In this document: piece after piece, positions 24,801-35,300 of the stretch
How positions within the stretch are numbered: position 1 is the stretch's first letter
Layout: each line of letters begins with the position of its first letter
Assembly (NCBI RefSeq): GCF_921293095.1
Contig: NC_060248.1
Coordinates: 129,840,972-129,904,971 of the forward strand
Direction: 5' to 3'
DNA: 64,000 nucleotides
From: Ischnura elegans
Lineage: Eukaryota > Arthropoda > Insecta > Odonata > Coenagrionidae
Notes under the pieces: model-generated
Told to the model about the DNA's origin: nothing
Database searches by the model: none
Seen by the model: only the letters and a program-made list of their open reading frames with translations
Made by a program: the position numbers and the translations under genes

Positions 24801-25136
24801 TTCAAAATAATTTGTTCAAAGATTTTCCAAAACTAAACAATGCAGTTCATTTTTATGCATACATGAATATTTTTTAAATAACTAATTCAGTTTAATGAGG
24901 TGCATAATTTGTATTTACTAGCGGGTGGATAATATCGAATTTCAATGTTAAAAAAATTAATTGTTTAAACAAAATGTTGAATAACAGTAAAAGTATTGAA
25001 AATACATAAAAAAATAGTTATAAATTCAGAATAAGGGGATCAAAAACAATGGGTATAGACCTTAAGGTCAAATATATACACAATAACAACGACGTAATTT
25101 ATTTTGGCCAGCTTTTTTCGATTTGGGACCACTGTG
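21853..25136 (+). mobile_element. Transib DNA transposon, nested in hAT H1
   Basis: Both ends begin with the heptamer CACAGTG. The first 35 bases of the two ends match at 33 positions as inverted repeats (21853-21887 against 25136-25102). The element is flanked by a perfect 5-bp duplication CGGCG (21848-21852 and 25137-25141). CACAGTG ends and a GC-rich 5-bp target of CGNCG type are the known marks of Transib, the superfamily from which RAG1 and its signal sequences derive. The 3284-bp element interrupts H1 sequence that is continuous in the copy at 9768-10494. It carries a decayed coding remnant (23275-24304) and long AT-rich flanks. Confidence 0.88.
23275..24304 (+). pseudogene. Transib-encoded protein remnant, core missing
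   Basis: Pieces in order: MDMRNFTRLEVHEKFLESGK from 23275, open to 23493 and reading SVSLKNQNVMDCLSSKLQLV. A frame change near 23450 gives FSHYLRRWKESKRNDRFF and FAEWLNEKLKFPPPLFKRLP. Next comes GRPKKQFEKSSEKEPREGKR (about 23695), then TTTTLSRARRVLSTWRAK and LSPEEALSMIVSGNFTKHQY (23840-23970). The coding trace ends in an acidic tail SEQSDDDSDEDVSDSDYECM before TAA at 24302. I recall the GRPxKxFExSSE and SPEEAL segments from transposon-encoded proteins of other invertebrates, but family membership here rests on the element's ends. Little space remains for the catalytic DDE core between about 24050 and 24240, so an internal deletion is likely. Confidence 0.6.
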
Positions 25137-25489
25137 CGGCGCATTCGAAGAGAGATTCGGAACTCTTTCCACCCTTATGGGGCGTTGCGTTCACTGAAGC
25201 TATTGTTTAAAATTTCGGATCCAGATCCGACGTCTTCCGCGACTTTGGATCCGATGTATCCGATGAAGGGCAATATCCGCGGATATTTGGATCCGAGGTA
25301 TCCGATCCGACCATCCCTAATGTATTTTATTTTGTGGAACAGGAAAGTCTTTTTTCTTAAACTTTGTGCAACGTGTATTGTAACATATTGACAACCTTAA
25401 AATTACAAAGTGCCTATCCACCTGTGTGCCTCTGACATTTTCAAGAAAGAATACCACGCAGTGCTTCTACTAATATTCCCCCGGTAGCC

Positions 25490-25870
25490 CATGTCCTTCG
25501 GGGAATTCATTATCCCATGCCCGCACCATCCACAGCCGGACTACCACAGACTATTGTAACTTCTTGGATAACTCAACGTACCGCCGCTAATCCTCTCTTT
25601 CTTACTTCTCTAACACCGCTTCCTTCCTCACCCCTCGTCTCCTCACCCACCCTTCCCTTCCCTTCGTTGGTCAGATCCACACGTGAAAAACCCTCGTCCA
25701 AAACCAAGGCTGCCCCTCCTTCCCCTCCATTCCCGGCAAACCCCCACCCCCTTCCGATAGATATCCTCACTGTCGTATTCAATATGTATGCATAAATACG
25801 AGATGCATGTAAGATCAGTCGCCTGAAGATGTAACTACGTTACGAAACCCGGGTCGTGTCCATATTAATA
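25490..25870 (+). mobile_element. Penelope-type 3' tail with hammerhead-like motif
   Basis: A pyrimidine-rich tract (25500-25760) is followed by AT-rich sequence and then a hammerhead-like core at 25823-25855. The organisation parallels 20640-20925, which follows a recognisable GIY-YIG remnant. The 92-residue proline-rich ORF across the tract reflects composition, not a gene. No endonuclease or RT is visible here. Confidence 0.5.
25823..25855 (+). ncRNA. Hammerhead-ribozyme-like motif
   Basis: Core CTGAAGA (25823-25829), stem II GTAAC/GTTAC (25831-25835 with 25839-25843, loop TAC), then GAAA (25844-25847) and a short self-complementary stem III around CCCGGG before TC (25854-25855). Flanking CGC/GTG could form stem I. 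One unpaired T between the core and stem II departs from the minimal consensus, so activity is uncertain. Confidence 0.45.
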
Positions 25871-26691
25871 TAATAGTGAACTTGACAAAGTTTTACTCCT
25901 TAATTGCCAATATGGAGAGGTTTCACAAAGTCAAGCCTGAAGTTATCAGTTATGGATTTTATTTCTTTTCGCTCGATCACTTTCTCAATGTTTCGGACAA
26001 AATACACATGCGAAAGCCCAAAATATCCAGATTGAAGATTCAGAGTTCATCCCATGTTTTCACTCAAATCTGCCGAGCATCGAGGAATTTGCCCTTCAAA
26101 TGGATGAGGAAGACGAGGCCGTGATGCATCGCACGCGCACGCTAACGGTTAGTGGAACCGAAAAAATAACGAGGAATATGTGGTGAAAAATTTCTTCCAC
26201 GGTCAACTGCCGGAATGGTTATGGAAGTCAGGAGTTTAAAATTCCAACAAATACCTAAGCGCTTAAGAATTCTATAGTAATGGGAAATCCTCCACACCTC
26301 ACACGACTTTCTGCTAAGTTTCTGTGATAAGAAAAATGTGCAAATTGTGTGCGCAAAACCCAATCATTCATCATTAAGTTTTGATCCATAGGATGACATT
26401 TTTACCCACTAGGCCACATGAACGATTGGCAGTTTCAATTCCAGATCACGGCTATGTTCACAGATATCGCGACGAGGGTAAATTCGTTCCAGGGACCCTA
26501 TCCACTAGGGCAATCTCTCGGATAGTTCGTGGTTGGCTCTCGGAAAGACGTCATTATATCGGAATGAGCTATCCACTAAGATCTATTCGAACTTTCCGTC
26601 ACGGAAACCCATCCGAGAGCGGCCGATTAGAAGAAAGGAGGGTGTCGGAAAATGACTTTATGTTTCTCGGAATCGGAAAGTGACTATTATC

Positions 26692-26959
26692 CAGGCGCGC
26701 CGACTTACAAAAAATATTGGGGGGGGGGGGGGGGCAAACCGGGGATCTGGCCCTGGGAAATTTTATAAGTAGTGAGTTTTAAGTTTTTTAAGCATTTTAG
26801 AAGAGTCATATGATCAACATTAGAACCCTGATAACTAGAATCTCGATATCTGAACACTCCAGGGAATATCGACAAGCCTGACACATTTTTTCCACACACC
26901 CATAACGAATTTTTGAGGGGGCTCGGGCCCCCTCAGGCCCGATGGAGTCGGCCCCACTG
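26692..26959 (+). mobile_element. hAT-type MITE family M2
   Basis: 268 bp, opening CAGGCGCGCCGACTTAC and closing GGAGTCGGCCCCACTG. Perfect 8-bp duplications CTATTATC (26684-26691 and 26960-26967). A run of 18 G begins near 26721. No coding. Confidence 0.9.
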
Positions 26960-26967
26960 CTATTATC

Positions 26968-29775
26968 TATTTATCTACTACTATTTATCACGAAAAAATA
27001 TTATCGAACAACAGCAGGCGAATCATTAATTGTAAGTAGCATGGAGGTACAAACGTGCTAATGTTGCCAAGGAAACAATCAACTAGTCCCAAATAATAAC
27101 AGCAGCGAAATAAATACAGTCGACCATTTTCAAAGTGCAAATATATCCGGAAGGTCACTTGGCAAGCCGATTCCTAAATCGCTAATATCCATGACGAATA
27201 CTCAAGTGTAGGTAAAGTGTTAGAGGCTACTAATTGTAAGTCGTAAAATGATATATTTTGAAACAAGTAAACTAGGTATATAGGTGACGGGAATATTTAA
27301 GAAATCTATCACCACCATCTTGAGATATGCATAAAAAACCTAAAGGCACAAAGTTCTATCGATCTTATCTGGTATTTTCCCTGTAATTGTTTCTAATAAT
27401 TCCATTCATGCCAAACAGGCCAAAGAAACATGAAATCGTCTTTTCGTAGACGAAAGCATATAATCCAGTACATGTGAAAAACAATTGCCTCTAGTTCAAG
27501 TTATATATAGCATATCAATGGCACTTTTTGGCATATAAAATAATGAAATATTGTGTAATATTAAAAAATGAAATCTACTTACCATTTCTCCCTTCAGGAG
27601 CTCTCTCCGATGTAAAATAATTCACAGAATTTTCACTCGTATAACTGACACAGCACTATTTTCACACGCAATCGATTTACTGGAAATAACAAGAAACGGA
27701 GACATATTAACTCACTGCAGTCATCATGTGAAAACCAAGAGCACAACATCTGAAAAATTAACAGTTATCGAAGCAACGTCCGGCTATAGCGAAGACGGAA
27801 AATTTTAAATAGGTAGTAAATGAAATTAGTGAAAAATGATAGTGAACTCACTTAATATTCAATTTCCTTATCGATTGCCTATGTCTTTTAATTCAACGGC
27901 CAGGAAGAAAAATTTGAGAAGAAAACTAAGAAAACTTTGTTGGTTGCATCCAGACGAAATATCCTAATAACTGTGATGAATTGATGCGATCACAACCAAT
28001 TGCCGATAAAACATAGGAGAGAATTGTACTTTAAATATTAACACGAAATATTAAGGGAGGAGTCCAGTAGGATATCCACATAACCTCTCGTGACTGAAAA
28101 CATCTGGGTGTGACAGTCGGCGGTCAAATGGGGCAGTCTTGCAAAAATTCCATCGCCTAGGTGACAAGCCCAATAAAACTCGGAAATATCGCGCGGTTAG
28201 AGCTACGAAGACGAGAATTCTCGTAACAAACGTTTTCAGCCAACGATGGGGAACAAATTCATATGTGTAAAGTGTTCTCAAAACCTATAAGAAATCATCG
28301 AAGTAGTAAGTTTGAATGACTTTGGGAAAAGCACTTCGAAAACAATTCACATAGTATCGTAATCATGACTCACTAATCAGAATCCGCCTTAGAGAATATA
28401 AGGTCGCAATATGGATCGCTGCAACGGACAATTTACCAACATCTGTTATGTGACACTTGCTGACAACATTACTGACACTAGATCACTAGACATCGAACGC
28501 AATTGATGAATAATTTAGGTGCATCCCGTTTCACGACATCAATCGAACCCGTGAAAGCGAAAGAGCTGTGATGAATAATGGACGGGTTGGAAATATAAAA
28601 CAAAATATCCAAACTATCGTCGTATCTTTGGCTGGAGCAATAAAATCATACAATCACCGGCGAAGATATCACAATTACGCCACCTTCAAACCTTGAGGTT
28701 CTTTGTAAAAGGTAAAAAAAATTCATAGGCGGGATAAATCTCAATAAAGCAGAGAAACTCACGAACTATTATCAGCACTAACCACAGCAAATTCACTGAT
28801 ATCGTAAAGACTACATTTATATAGCAATGGCATATGTATGACACGGGGAAATTAAAAACCTGTGAATGGCTTGCTTACTTACGTCTTAACTCCACGACGG
28901 TTGGCAGGAAACTGAGAGGGATCGGAGCTCCGCGTGAGCGATTCGTCACGTGAGTGAAGGACGTTTATGACGTCACGAAAAATTAAGTGTTACTGTCATT
29001 TAATTAAAAGAAATAAAAATAGATAATCATTGTTCAGGTAATAAGTAATATTCAATTTAAATTAATTTTAAAATATGATATTGTTTTTAAATTCGTTTTA
29101 AATAATTTTAAAAACTATAACCCCACTTTTTAATCAACGCTTTCGAACACCGATTGTCTTTTGTTTTCCTGTCGTTCCCGTCTGCTTTCCTTGTGTTGCT
29201 CAACGAGTTAGGTAGTCTCGGTGCATGGGCCCTTTTGACTTTCCGATGATTTTAAACACTCTATTCAACTAGGCGTCTCCTCATTCTATTTCAAATCCTC
29301 CCCACATCCTGACTTTCCTCCACCGACCACCACTCAACGGTCTTGTTAACCGTCATCGCACCATGACTATTTCTCTTTTTTGTTATTTCAAACTGTTTGC
29401 ACACAGACAGCGTGACATAGTGTACATCAGCGGACTACCGACCCTAATTTCAACGACATCTGTAGAACGACCCAATTGATACACGGGTGCAGCGACGTGA
29501 CTGTTTTTGGTGCACACACAGTTTGCTGGAGAAGTTCAAAAACAGTGAAATATTGTGCGTATGTGATGTCAGAGATAGAAGAAAACCTGGCGCAGACAGC
29601 GGCTTGCTGGGACGACATTAACGTGATTGGAAGTGTTTGGGTCCGTGAGTAAAATATTATGAATGTGTATTATTATTGTCATCGTATAATGTGCATTGCA
29701 TTGCTTGATTCGTCGTTGTTTGGCAAATTTCAATCAAGATACATCAATAAGGTCAATTGTTGCGTTTAATGATTC
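26968..29775. other. No gene recognised
   Basis: AT-rich stretch without convincing ORF, RNA gene or transposon ends. A TGACGTCAC site lies at about 28969 after a GC-richer patch (28900-28980). Confidence 0.4.
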
Positions 29776-29781
29776 AGTGTC

Positions 29782-30014
29782 CTCCACCGTTTTACACGGT
29801 ACACGGAATTGCGCAGTGTGACGTACGTGTGAAGGCGCAATCAAAATTGCGTAGTGTAAAGCGGTAAATTGCTAGAACATATGCGAGAATGTGTGGATGC
29901 GAGACGGCAAAATAGCTCCTGTACTAATTTCGTTCATGCATTCGCGCAATTCCACGCCATTTTAGAAATAAATGCAGCTATAACCTGCGCAATTCCGTGT
30001 ACCGTGTAAAACGG
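29782..30014 (+). mobile_element. MITE with about 30-bp inverted ends
   Basis: CCGTTTTACACGGTACACGG then AATTGCGCAG at 29782-29811 is the exact inverted partner of CTGCGCAATTCCGTGTACCG then TGTAAAACGG (29985-30014; base ends approximate). The interior has further ACGT-rich complementarity. No coding and no clear target duplication. Confidence 0.72.
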
Positions 30015-30118
30015 CCTTTAAACTTGAAAACGCACCACAAATCTGGCCGCCCTGCGTTTTAACCCGAATGCGGGAAAATTGGTTTTCCATCCAACGATGT
30101 GTCTTTGTGTCTAAGGCC

Positions 30119-30343
30119 TATTTAAACGGTACGTTAACACGCACGAGGTAATGTGTGAATATATGACCGATTTTGGTGGGTATGAACGGAACATGTACTA
30201 ATGCATGAACCAAATTAGAGAAGGTTCTACTTTCTGTACGTGCATTCGCTTACGTTGGGTGGTTATTCGGTGTATTTTCGTGTTCATTCTCACGTTCATA
30301 CATTTACACATTTCGTACGTGTTAATGTATTGTGTAACCAGGC
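30119..30343 (+). mobile_element. MITE with long imperfect inverted ends (possibly PIF/Harbinger-like)
   Basis: Left GGCCTATTTAAACGGTACGT then TAACACGCACGAGG; right GTACGTGTTAATGTATTGTG then TAACCAGGCC, about 45 imperfect pairs. TAA lies just outside both ends, which would suit a three-base TWA target, but the right side needs one extra base. Its right end recurs alone at 42744-42771. Confidence 0.6.
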
Positions 30344-31084
30344 CGTAAGTGTCGGTCTCTTGCGTGCATTTTTTTCAGATGGATCCATTCTTACCGTTTT
30401 TATGGGAAATGATCTTAAGATGCCTCAATTGGATCCGCTTTACTGCTAATATAGAATTAGAGGACGGAGTCAGCTGTTGAACTGTGAGTGGTATCCTTTC
30501 CATATTTACGCCTACGCAAATGAACCTTCTGTTTGAGGCAGCGATTGAGTTAGCGATGAATTTTTAATTATATTTTCGTAAACTACCTCAAATGTACTGC
30601 TACCCACTACCGCGAGTGTGCAAAGGCGCCCTATGCGCTGCCATGTCAATGGTCATCCCTCATTAATATTCCATAAACTTATCGGGCTGCACTGGATGGG
30701 TTATCGACATTGTTTTTGACTTTTCATTCCCATGATATTTTACAAGTAATTAATTCAATTTCTCGGATAACCTCCCTGCCTCTCAGAAATATATTTAATC
30801 CACGTAAAGAATGTGGACATCTATTGACATTTAAGAGTACCATTTGTTTGTATAATAATCTTATAGGCATATTCCGTACATGTTATGTAGATAACGATGA
30901 TAACACTTTACCATTTGTTCAAACAATCGGATTTGTGCAATGTCTATCACGTGAAGCTTCTTCAAAAAACCTTTCTAATGCTCTATTCTTCGGTGTAATT
31001 TTGCAGTGACGCTGGACTACGCTTTTTCCTTGAAATTGATCCTGTTGTTCAACGGGAATGTCACAGTAATGAGCTCGAAGCGAG

Positions 31085-31240
31085 AAGATAATTTGGCGCG
31101 GAAACTTGGAACGAGTAGACCAGCGGAGCGGAAAGCCACGGGAATAATAGTGATAAGGTGAGTAAAAAAATTAATTTTCATTTGAATTAAACAGAAATTG
31201 CAAGGTGTACAGGAGTGCCAACCCCCCCGCTCCATGGCTG
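31085..31240 (+). repeat. Dispersed repeat D1, first copy
   Basis: GCGGAGCGGAAAGCC, then CACGGGAATAATAGTGATAA and GTAAAAAAATTAATTTTC, parallels 32140-32320 in the same orientation about 1.07 kb downstream. No family recognised. Confidence 0.5.
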
Positions 31241-31283
31241 CGCTACGGCTCACCCTCACTGACGGCAAAATCCTGCAAAGACA

Positions 31284-31450
31284 GATCTACATCTATATAA
31301 TACCCTGCGTGCCATCTGTAAGGTGTTTGGCAGGGGGTGATCAATCACCAGCTAGCAGCATGCAATTGGACTCCCACATGCACACCACACGGTTGAAAAA
31401 AGCGTCACGTATACTAGCAAATTATACCACCATATGCTGTTAGAAATATT
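31284..31450 (-). mobile_element. LINE family B 3'-tail fragment
   Basis: The minus strand contains TGGTGATTGATCACCCCCTG, the family B tail, ending ATATAGATGTAGATC at 31284. Upstream sequence matches the 3'-UTR of the copy at 36703-37697 (CGTGTGGTGTGCATG and neighbours). No coding part is left; it is a heavily 5'-truncated insertion. Confidence 0.7.
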
Positions 31451-31483
31451 AATAAAATTAATAAACATGCATTAAGTTTAAAA

Positions 31484-32036
31484 TAGGTTAGTAGGTTGCA
31501 CTACAAGTCATCTAATCTATTTATGAGTTCTAACGCTGCCATTTTATTCTCTTATTTATCGTTGATAAAAAGACATTCTGAATCTGTCAGTTATACAGTC
31601 TATCTCTCTTATTTTATTTATATGATCTGATCTTCCGTAGAATGTTGTCGTCAGTAAGATATTTTTAACTTCGTCAGAGAAGACACTGCTCTTTATGCGA
31701 CTAACCACGGATGTAGGGGGGATGCAGGTGTTGTGACCCCCCCTATTTTATCTAAACAATTTTATTTCCATTAGTTTGATAATTTTTGAACCCTTGTAAA
31801 GTAGTAATGGGAGTGTATGTATATTGAGGGAGTTAACCATATCTTACGAACGCCAACATATTGCGGTAGATCAGATCATAATAATAAAATAAGAGAGATC
31901 GACTACATTGATGCAAAATGTAGTTTTTTCCACCATCGATGATAGCGAGCGTTAGACCTTAAAAATAAATAATAAAATAATAAATAATAAAATATAGAAA
32001 TATATTAGTTAACTTCTAATGTGGCCTACTAACTTA
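31484..32036. mobile_element. Foldback element
   Basis: Outer arms TTAGTAGGTTGCACTACAAG and its inverted partner ending GTGGCCTACTAA. Inner arms TCTCTCTTATTTTATTTATA (from about 31604) pair with TAATAAAATAAGAGAGATC (from about 31879). Complementarity extends weakly outward to GCTGTTAGAA (31437) and TTCTAACAGC (32074). No coding. Several G/C runs lie near the centre (31715-31745). Confidence 0.55.
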
Positions 32037-32139
32037 CGTTCTCCTCAAAGCATATTTCGGAATGTTCTGAGTAGTTCTAACAGCATGGTATATATTTTCT
32101 TAAACTTAAAAGTGGACTTTGAATGGTACGAAAATACCC

Positions 32140-32320
32140 GCGGAGCAGAAATTCACATATTTCACTTTCATGTTCATTCGCATATTTCGCAATTCACAGA
32201 AATTCACGGGAATAATGGTGATTAAGTTAGTAAAAGAATTAGTTTTCGAGTACTTTAAAGTGAAACTGCAATCTATACAGGGTTGCCAAACGCCTACCCC
32301 ATACATCACGAACGGCCGCA
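32140..32320 (+). repeat. Dispersed repeat D1, second copy
   Basis: GCGGAGCAGAAATTC, then CACGGGAATAATGGTGATTA and GTAAAAGAATTAGTTTTC. It has an extra 40-60 bases of TTCATGTTCATTCGC-type sequence relative to the first copy. No coding. Confidence 0.5.
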
Positions 32321-32840
32321 AACTGGTATATCGGCCGTGTATTATATGTGTTTTATCTCATGTAAAAACAGTTATTACCCGAAAAAAAAACGGAATAATT
32401 GGTCTTATGTCCGCTAAAAACCGGATGATACACGTGTATGCATAAGGAACCCAATAAAGGGACCGTTGTAGTTACTGCAATTAGTCAGTGGTCGGAAGTG
32501 CGTTTTACGGCACATTGATTACCCTGTAACCATTTCATCAAGCATATCCTTAGGAATCGTGGGGATCCCGAGGTTGGAGAAATGTGAAAGATACTTAATA
32601 GTTTGGGCTCAAAGTGTGGCAAGCCTTTTTGTATAGACAGCGTAAACTCTAGTCATTTAGAACCAGAAATTACAGTTCAAGGCAGTTACTACTACAATTG
32701 AGTTATAGCAACAGGAGATACGCGTGTTAACAATAATTGCTACCAATTAATAAAAACATTGAGCAATTATAACTTGCGTTTTATTTTACGAACAGAACTG
32801 AAATAAAATGAGGAACGAAGAGCAAAGAGAAATAAAAGAA

Positions 32841-32914
32841 CGCCCTCGAGTGGGCTCGAACCACAAACCTCTCGGTTAACAGCCGAACGCGCTAGCCGAT
32901 TGCGCCACGGGGGC
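32841..32914 (-). tRNA. tRNA-Asn (anticodon GTT)
   Basis: The minus strand folds as a 74-nt tRNA. The acceptor stem GCCCCCG pairs with CGAGGGC (one C-A mismatch). The A box is TGGCGCAATCGG, the anticodon loop is CTGTTAA with a 5-bp stem, and the B box is GGTTCGAGCCC. A TTTT tract follows within 10 bases, as expected for RNA polymerase III termination. The sequence closely resembles arthropod tRNA-Asn. The acceptor mismatch and a T-T opposition at the foot of the T stem suggest a slightly degraded copy, so it may be a gene or a recent pseudogene. No SINE body is attached. Confidence 0.75.
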
Positions 32915-32920
32915 GATAGG

Positions 32921-34027
32921 GAAAGCAATTTCTTTTGACCTAACCATTTTTTTGGGTGATATCTAACTATCGCTTGATTAAATATAAATAGAAAATTTTG
33001 TGTTTCTAAAATGTTTCCTAGAGATTCAGAGGGGGTGGATAACATGATTTTTTCGTATCTCAAATCGTTCACACCAAATATTAGTATGAAATAGTCAATC
33101 AGTGGTCGAAAGTGGGTTTTATACTAAAAGTATGCTACACCTTGACGTTAAAGAATTCTAATTACACTTAGTGACATAGATAGAGCTAAAATAATTGTTT
33201 TCTCACAAGTTACAGCATATATAAAGATAATAATTAGTTTTAGGAGGTAAAACTTATGGGTACTTGCATATTTCCTTGGATTTAGAGTAATTTGACTCTA
33301 TCCGCGAGAATGAATCCAAATCGTATGATCCGATAATCGTTAGATATGTTACTCCTCTTCTGTATCTCAACGGTAATACAACAAACTACACAATACAACA
33401 CAATCACCACAAGATGCTTCCACAAGTACACCGTCGAACTCTTACTCAACATTATGGCGCGCGCTGATCCAATGATTGCCAAATTAAGACCTTTTCCTCA
33501 ATCCACATACGCGAATATAATTCTTCACAATGCGCAACTAAAGATTTATGTGTTTTAGATATGTATATAAATCACTTCCTTCATGTTATTAGAATATGGG
33601 AATAATATCTTCTCAAGACGGAAAAGGCGTGCCAACCACTCAGGAATAAAATTCAGCACTCTAATAACCCGGTTACCCAGCAACTGAATGATATTCAGAG
33701 TCACTTCGTACCAATCCGATATTTTTTCTCCACCCTCAACTCTGTATTGCGTCATGCGAAGGTACTTACGTTACCACAGTTCATTTAGCATTTAATGCTC
33801 TCTGAATTACTCTGAAATCCTTTTTCATTTATCCCGCTACACTAATTAAAACGATAGCTCAAGCACTCAAAGAGTATTTTTCATTTTTATAGAGACCCCA
33901 CGAATTTGGTCAAAGAATTTTCCTTCCCATCAGAAAAAATAGAATAATTTTTTTAAAATTATTTCCTGCAAAAACTGTTTAACCTCCATGTTGAATCAAA
34001 CTGCAAGAGGAGAAGACTCCCTACCTT
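32921..34027. other. No gene recognised
   Basis: ORFs of at most 70 residues with no motif. No repeats seen. Confidence 0.35.
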
Positions 34028-34390
34028 TTATTTGCTGCCGGGTCCATCGGCGACAGAGCTCAGCTTTACAACAGCGACTCTCCAAAATACACTTATATTC
34101 ACCTGCACTTCACATCGAACACAACACTGACAATGAATTATTTGATGGACCCTAGACACTTTCACTTCACTCTTTAGCTGATTGAACACTCGCTCAAGCC
34201 GATGAGTAACACATTCAGGTAGCTTCACATAATTCCATGAGACGTGCACACTGCTTCCATGATAATGAAGAACCAATGATAATAATCCAAGCGTCGAGGC
34301 AAAGGCTTGAAGAGATCGTTGACAGCTTGATTTTAGGATTGCATTGTCATTCACTGAATTAATTGGATTGTTCACTCCAACTTTCGCAAA
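34028..34390 (-). CDS. Unrecognised candidate exon
   Basis: The minus strand has a T-rich acceptor (TTTTTTTACAG) at 34391, followed by a frame open for 120 residues to TAA at 34028. It opens FAKVGVNNPINSVNDNAILK and includes HVSWNYVKLPECVTHRLERV and FNQLKSEVKVSRVHQIIHCQ. The stop codon overlaps an AATAAA. No upstream exon was identified. No domain recognised; could be chance. Confidence 0.22.
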   Translation of the reverse strand, partial: FAKVGVNNPINSVNDNAILKSSCQRSLQAFASTLGLLSLVLHYHGSSVHVSWNYVKLPECVTHRLERVFNQLKSEVKVSRVHQIIHCQCCVRCEVQVNISVFWRVAVVKLSSVADGPGSK

Positions 34391-35204
34391 CTGTAAAAAA
34401 AAGGCATGAAGTTGCTTTCAGCTATAGCACTAAATATTTGGTACTGATGAAAGGAGGAGTTGTTAATCATTATACTCGGAAGGAACATGAAGTCTAAGCC
34501 AAGAATGTGGGTGCAAATACTCCAATAATTGTGAAAAAATCGTATTGCCAAAGAATGTTTCATTCTTGAACAAAATTATCAACAAGTATGATTTAATTTG
34601 TAGATTATGATGGATTAAAAGGTTTTTTTTACGAGAACTATAGGACTTACACGTACACTTCAGCGACGGAGGATACACCTCCTTACCCTAACCGAACTGC
34701 TGCGAAACTTCACTAGGTATGATGGAATGAGGTGGAGAACCCAAAGTGACGCACTGCTTCTTACTAACATTCATGAGAGGTAATGGAGGGCGGGGAATCA
34801 CTAAGGATGTCAGGGGAGGTTGCCGTGAACAAACAGCCCGAGTCACAGTCAAAATTGTTGGCCTGATTTTGAGTCGAAGTGCATCGCGAAGGCGTTCGGG
34901 AGAGGTTCGGTTGGCGCGTCGTAGGGTGGAGAGCTAGTTGTTAAGGGGAGGTATTGAAGGAGAAGAATAGGGGGTGGGGGAAAGGGAGTCAGGGCGCCAC
35001 AAAAGAGACCCTCTACATTCCTCTCGTGACATCACATACTTTGGTCACAAGGTTCGTTTTACTGTGAATAGTCGCAGAGTGAGCTCTTGTGTTATCTTAC
35101 CTTTGTTAAAGCAATGAATTTACAAGTGCGAGTTAAAGTGTAAATATTTAAACTAAATCGCATGAATATGGACGTAGATATATTTTGCAATTATGCGTAA
35201 TATT

Positions 35205-35300
35205 ACAATGACCGTGCGTTGTGCATGCCGTGGTCCTCTTGCATGCGGCAAGTTGGTGATTAATCACTCCCTGCCAAATGCATTAAAGGTAGCAGATTGT
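35205..35300 (+). mobile_element. LINE family B 3'-tail fragment
   Basis: The plus strand has ACCGTGCGTTGTGCATGCCG and then TTGGTGATTAATCACTCCCT, aligning with the 3'-UTR of LINE family B. A 65-residue ORF over this stretch is therefore not a gene. The end after TGCCAAATGC diverges from the other copies. Confidence 0.6.

Larger units (their letters stand above)
20932..25319 (+). mobile_element. hAT element (family H1), long copy holding a MITE and a Transib
   Basis: Ends are TAGGGATGG...CCATCCCTA. The flanks ATACATTT (20924-20931) and ATGTATTT (25320-25327) agree at 6 of 8 positions, an aged 8-bp hAT target duplication. The terminal GGATCCGATCC-rich sequence matches the shorter copies at 9768-10494 and 53785-54277. 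Most of its 4388 bp is not its own. Removing the nested MITE (21265-21512) and Transib (21853-25136) leaves under 0.9 kb without transposase, so it is non-autonomous. Confidence 0.85.

Noticed and set aside
25517-25795. Proline/serine-rich 92-residue ORF
   Set aside because: It reflects the pyrimidine-rich tract in a Penelope-type tail; the parallel tract at 20640-20850 behaves the same way.
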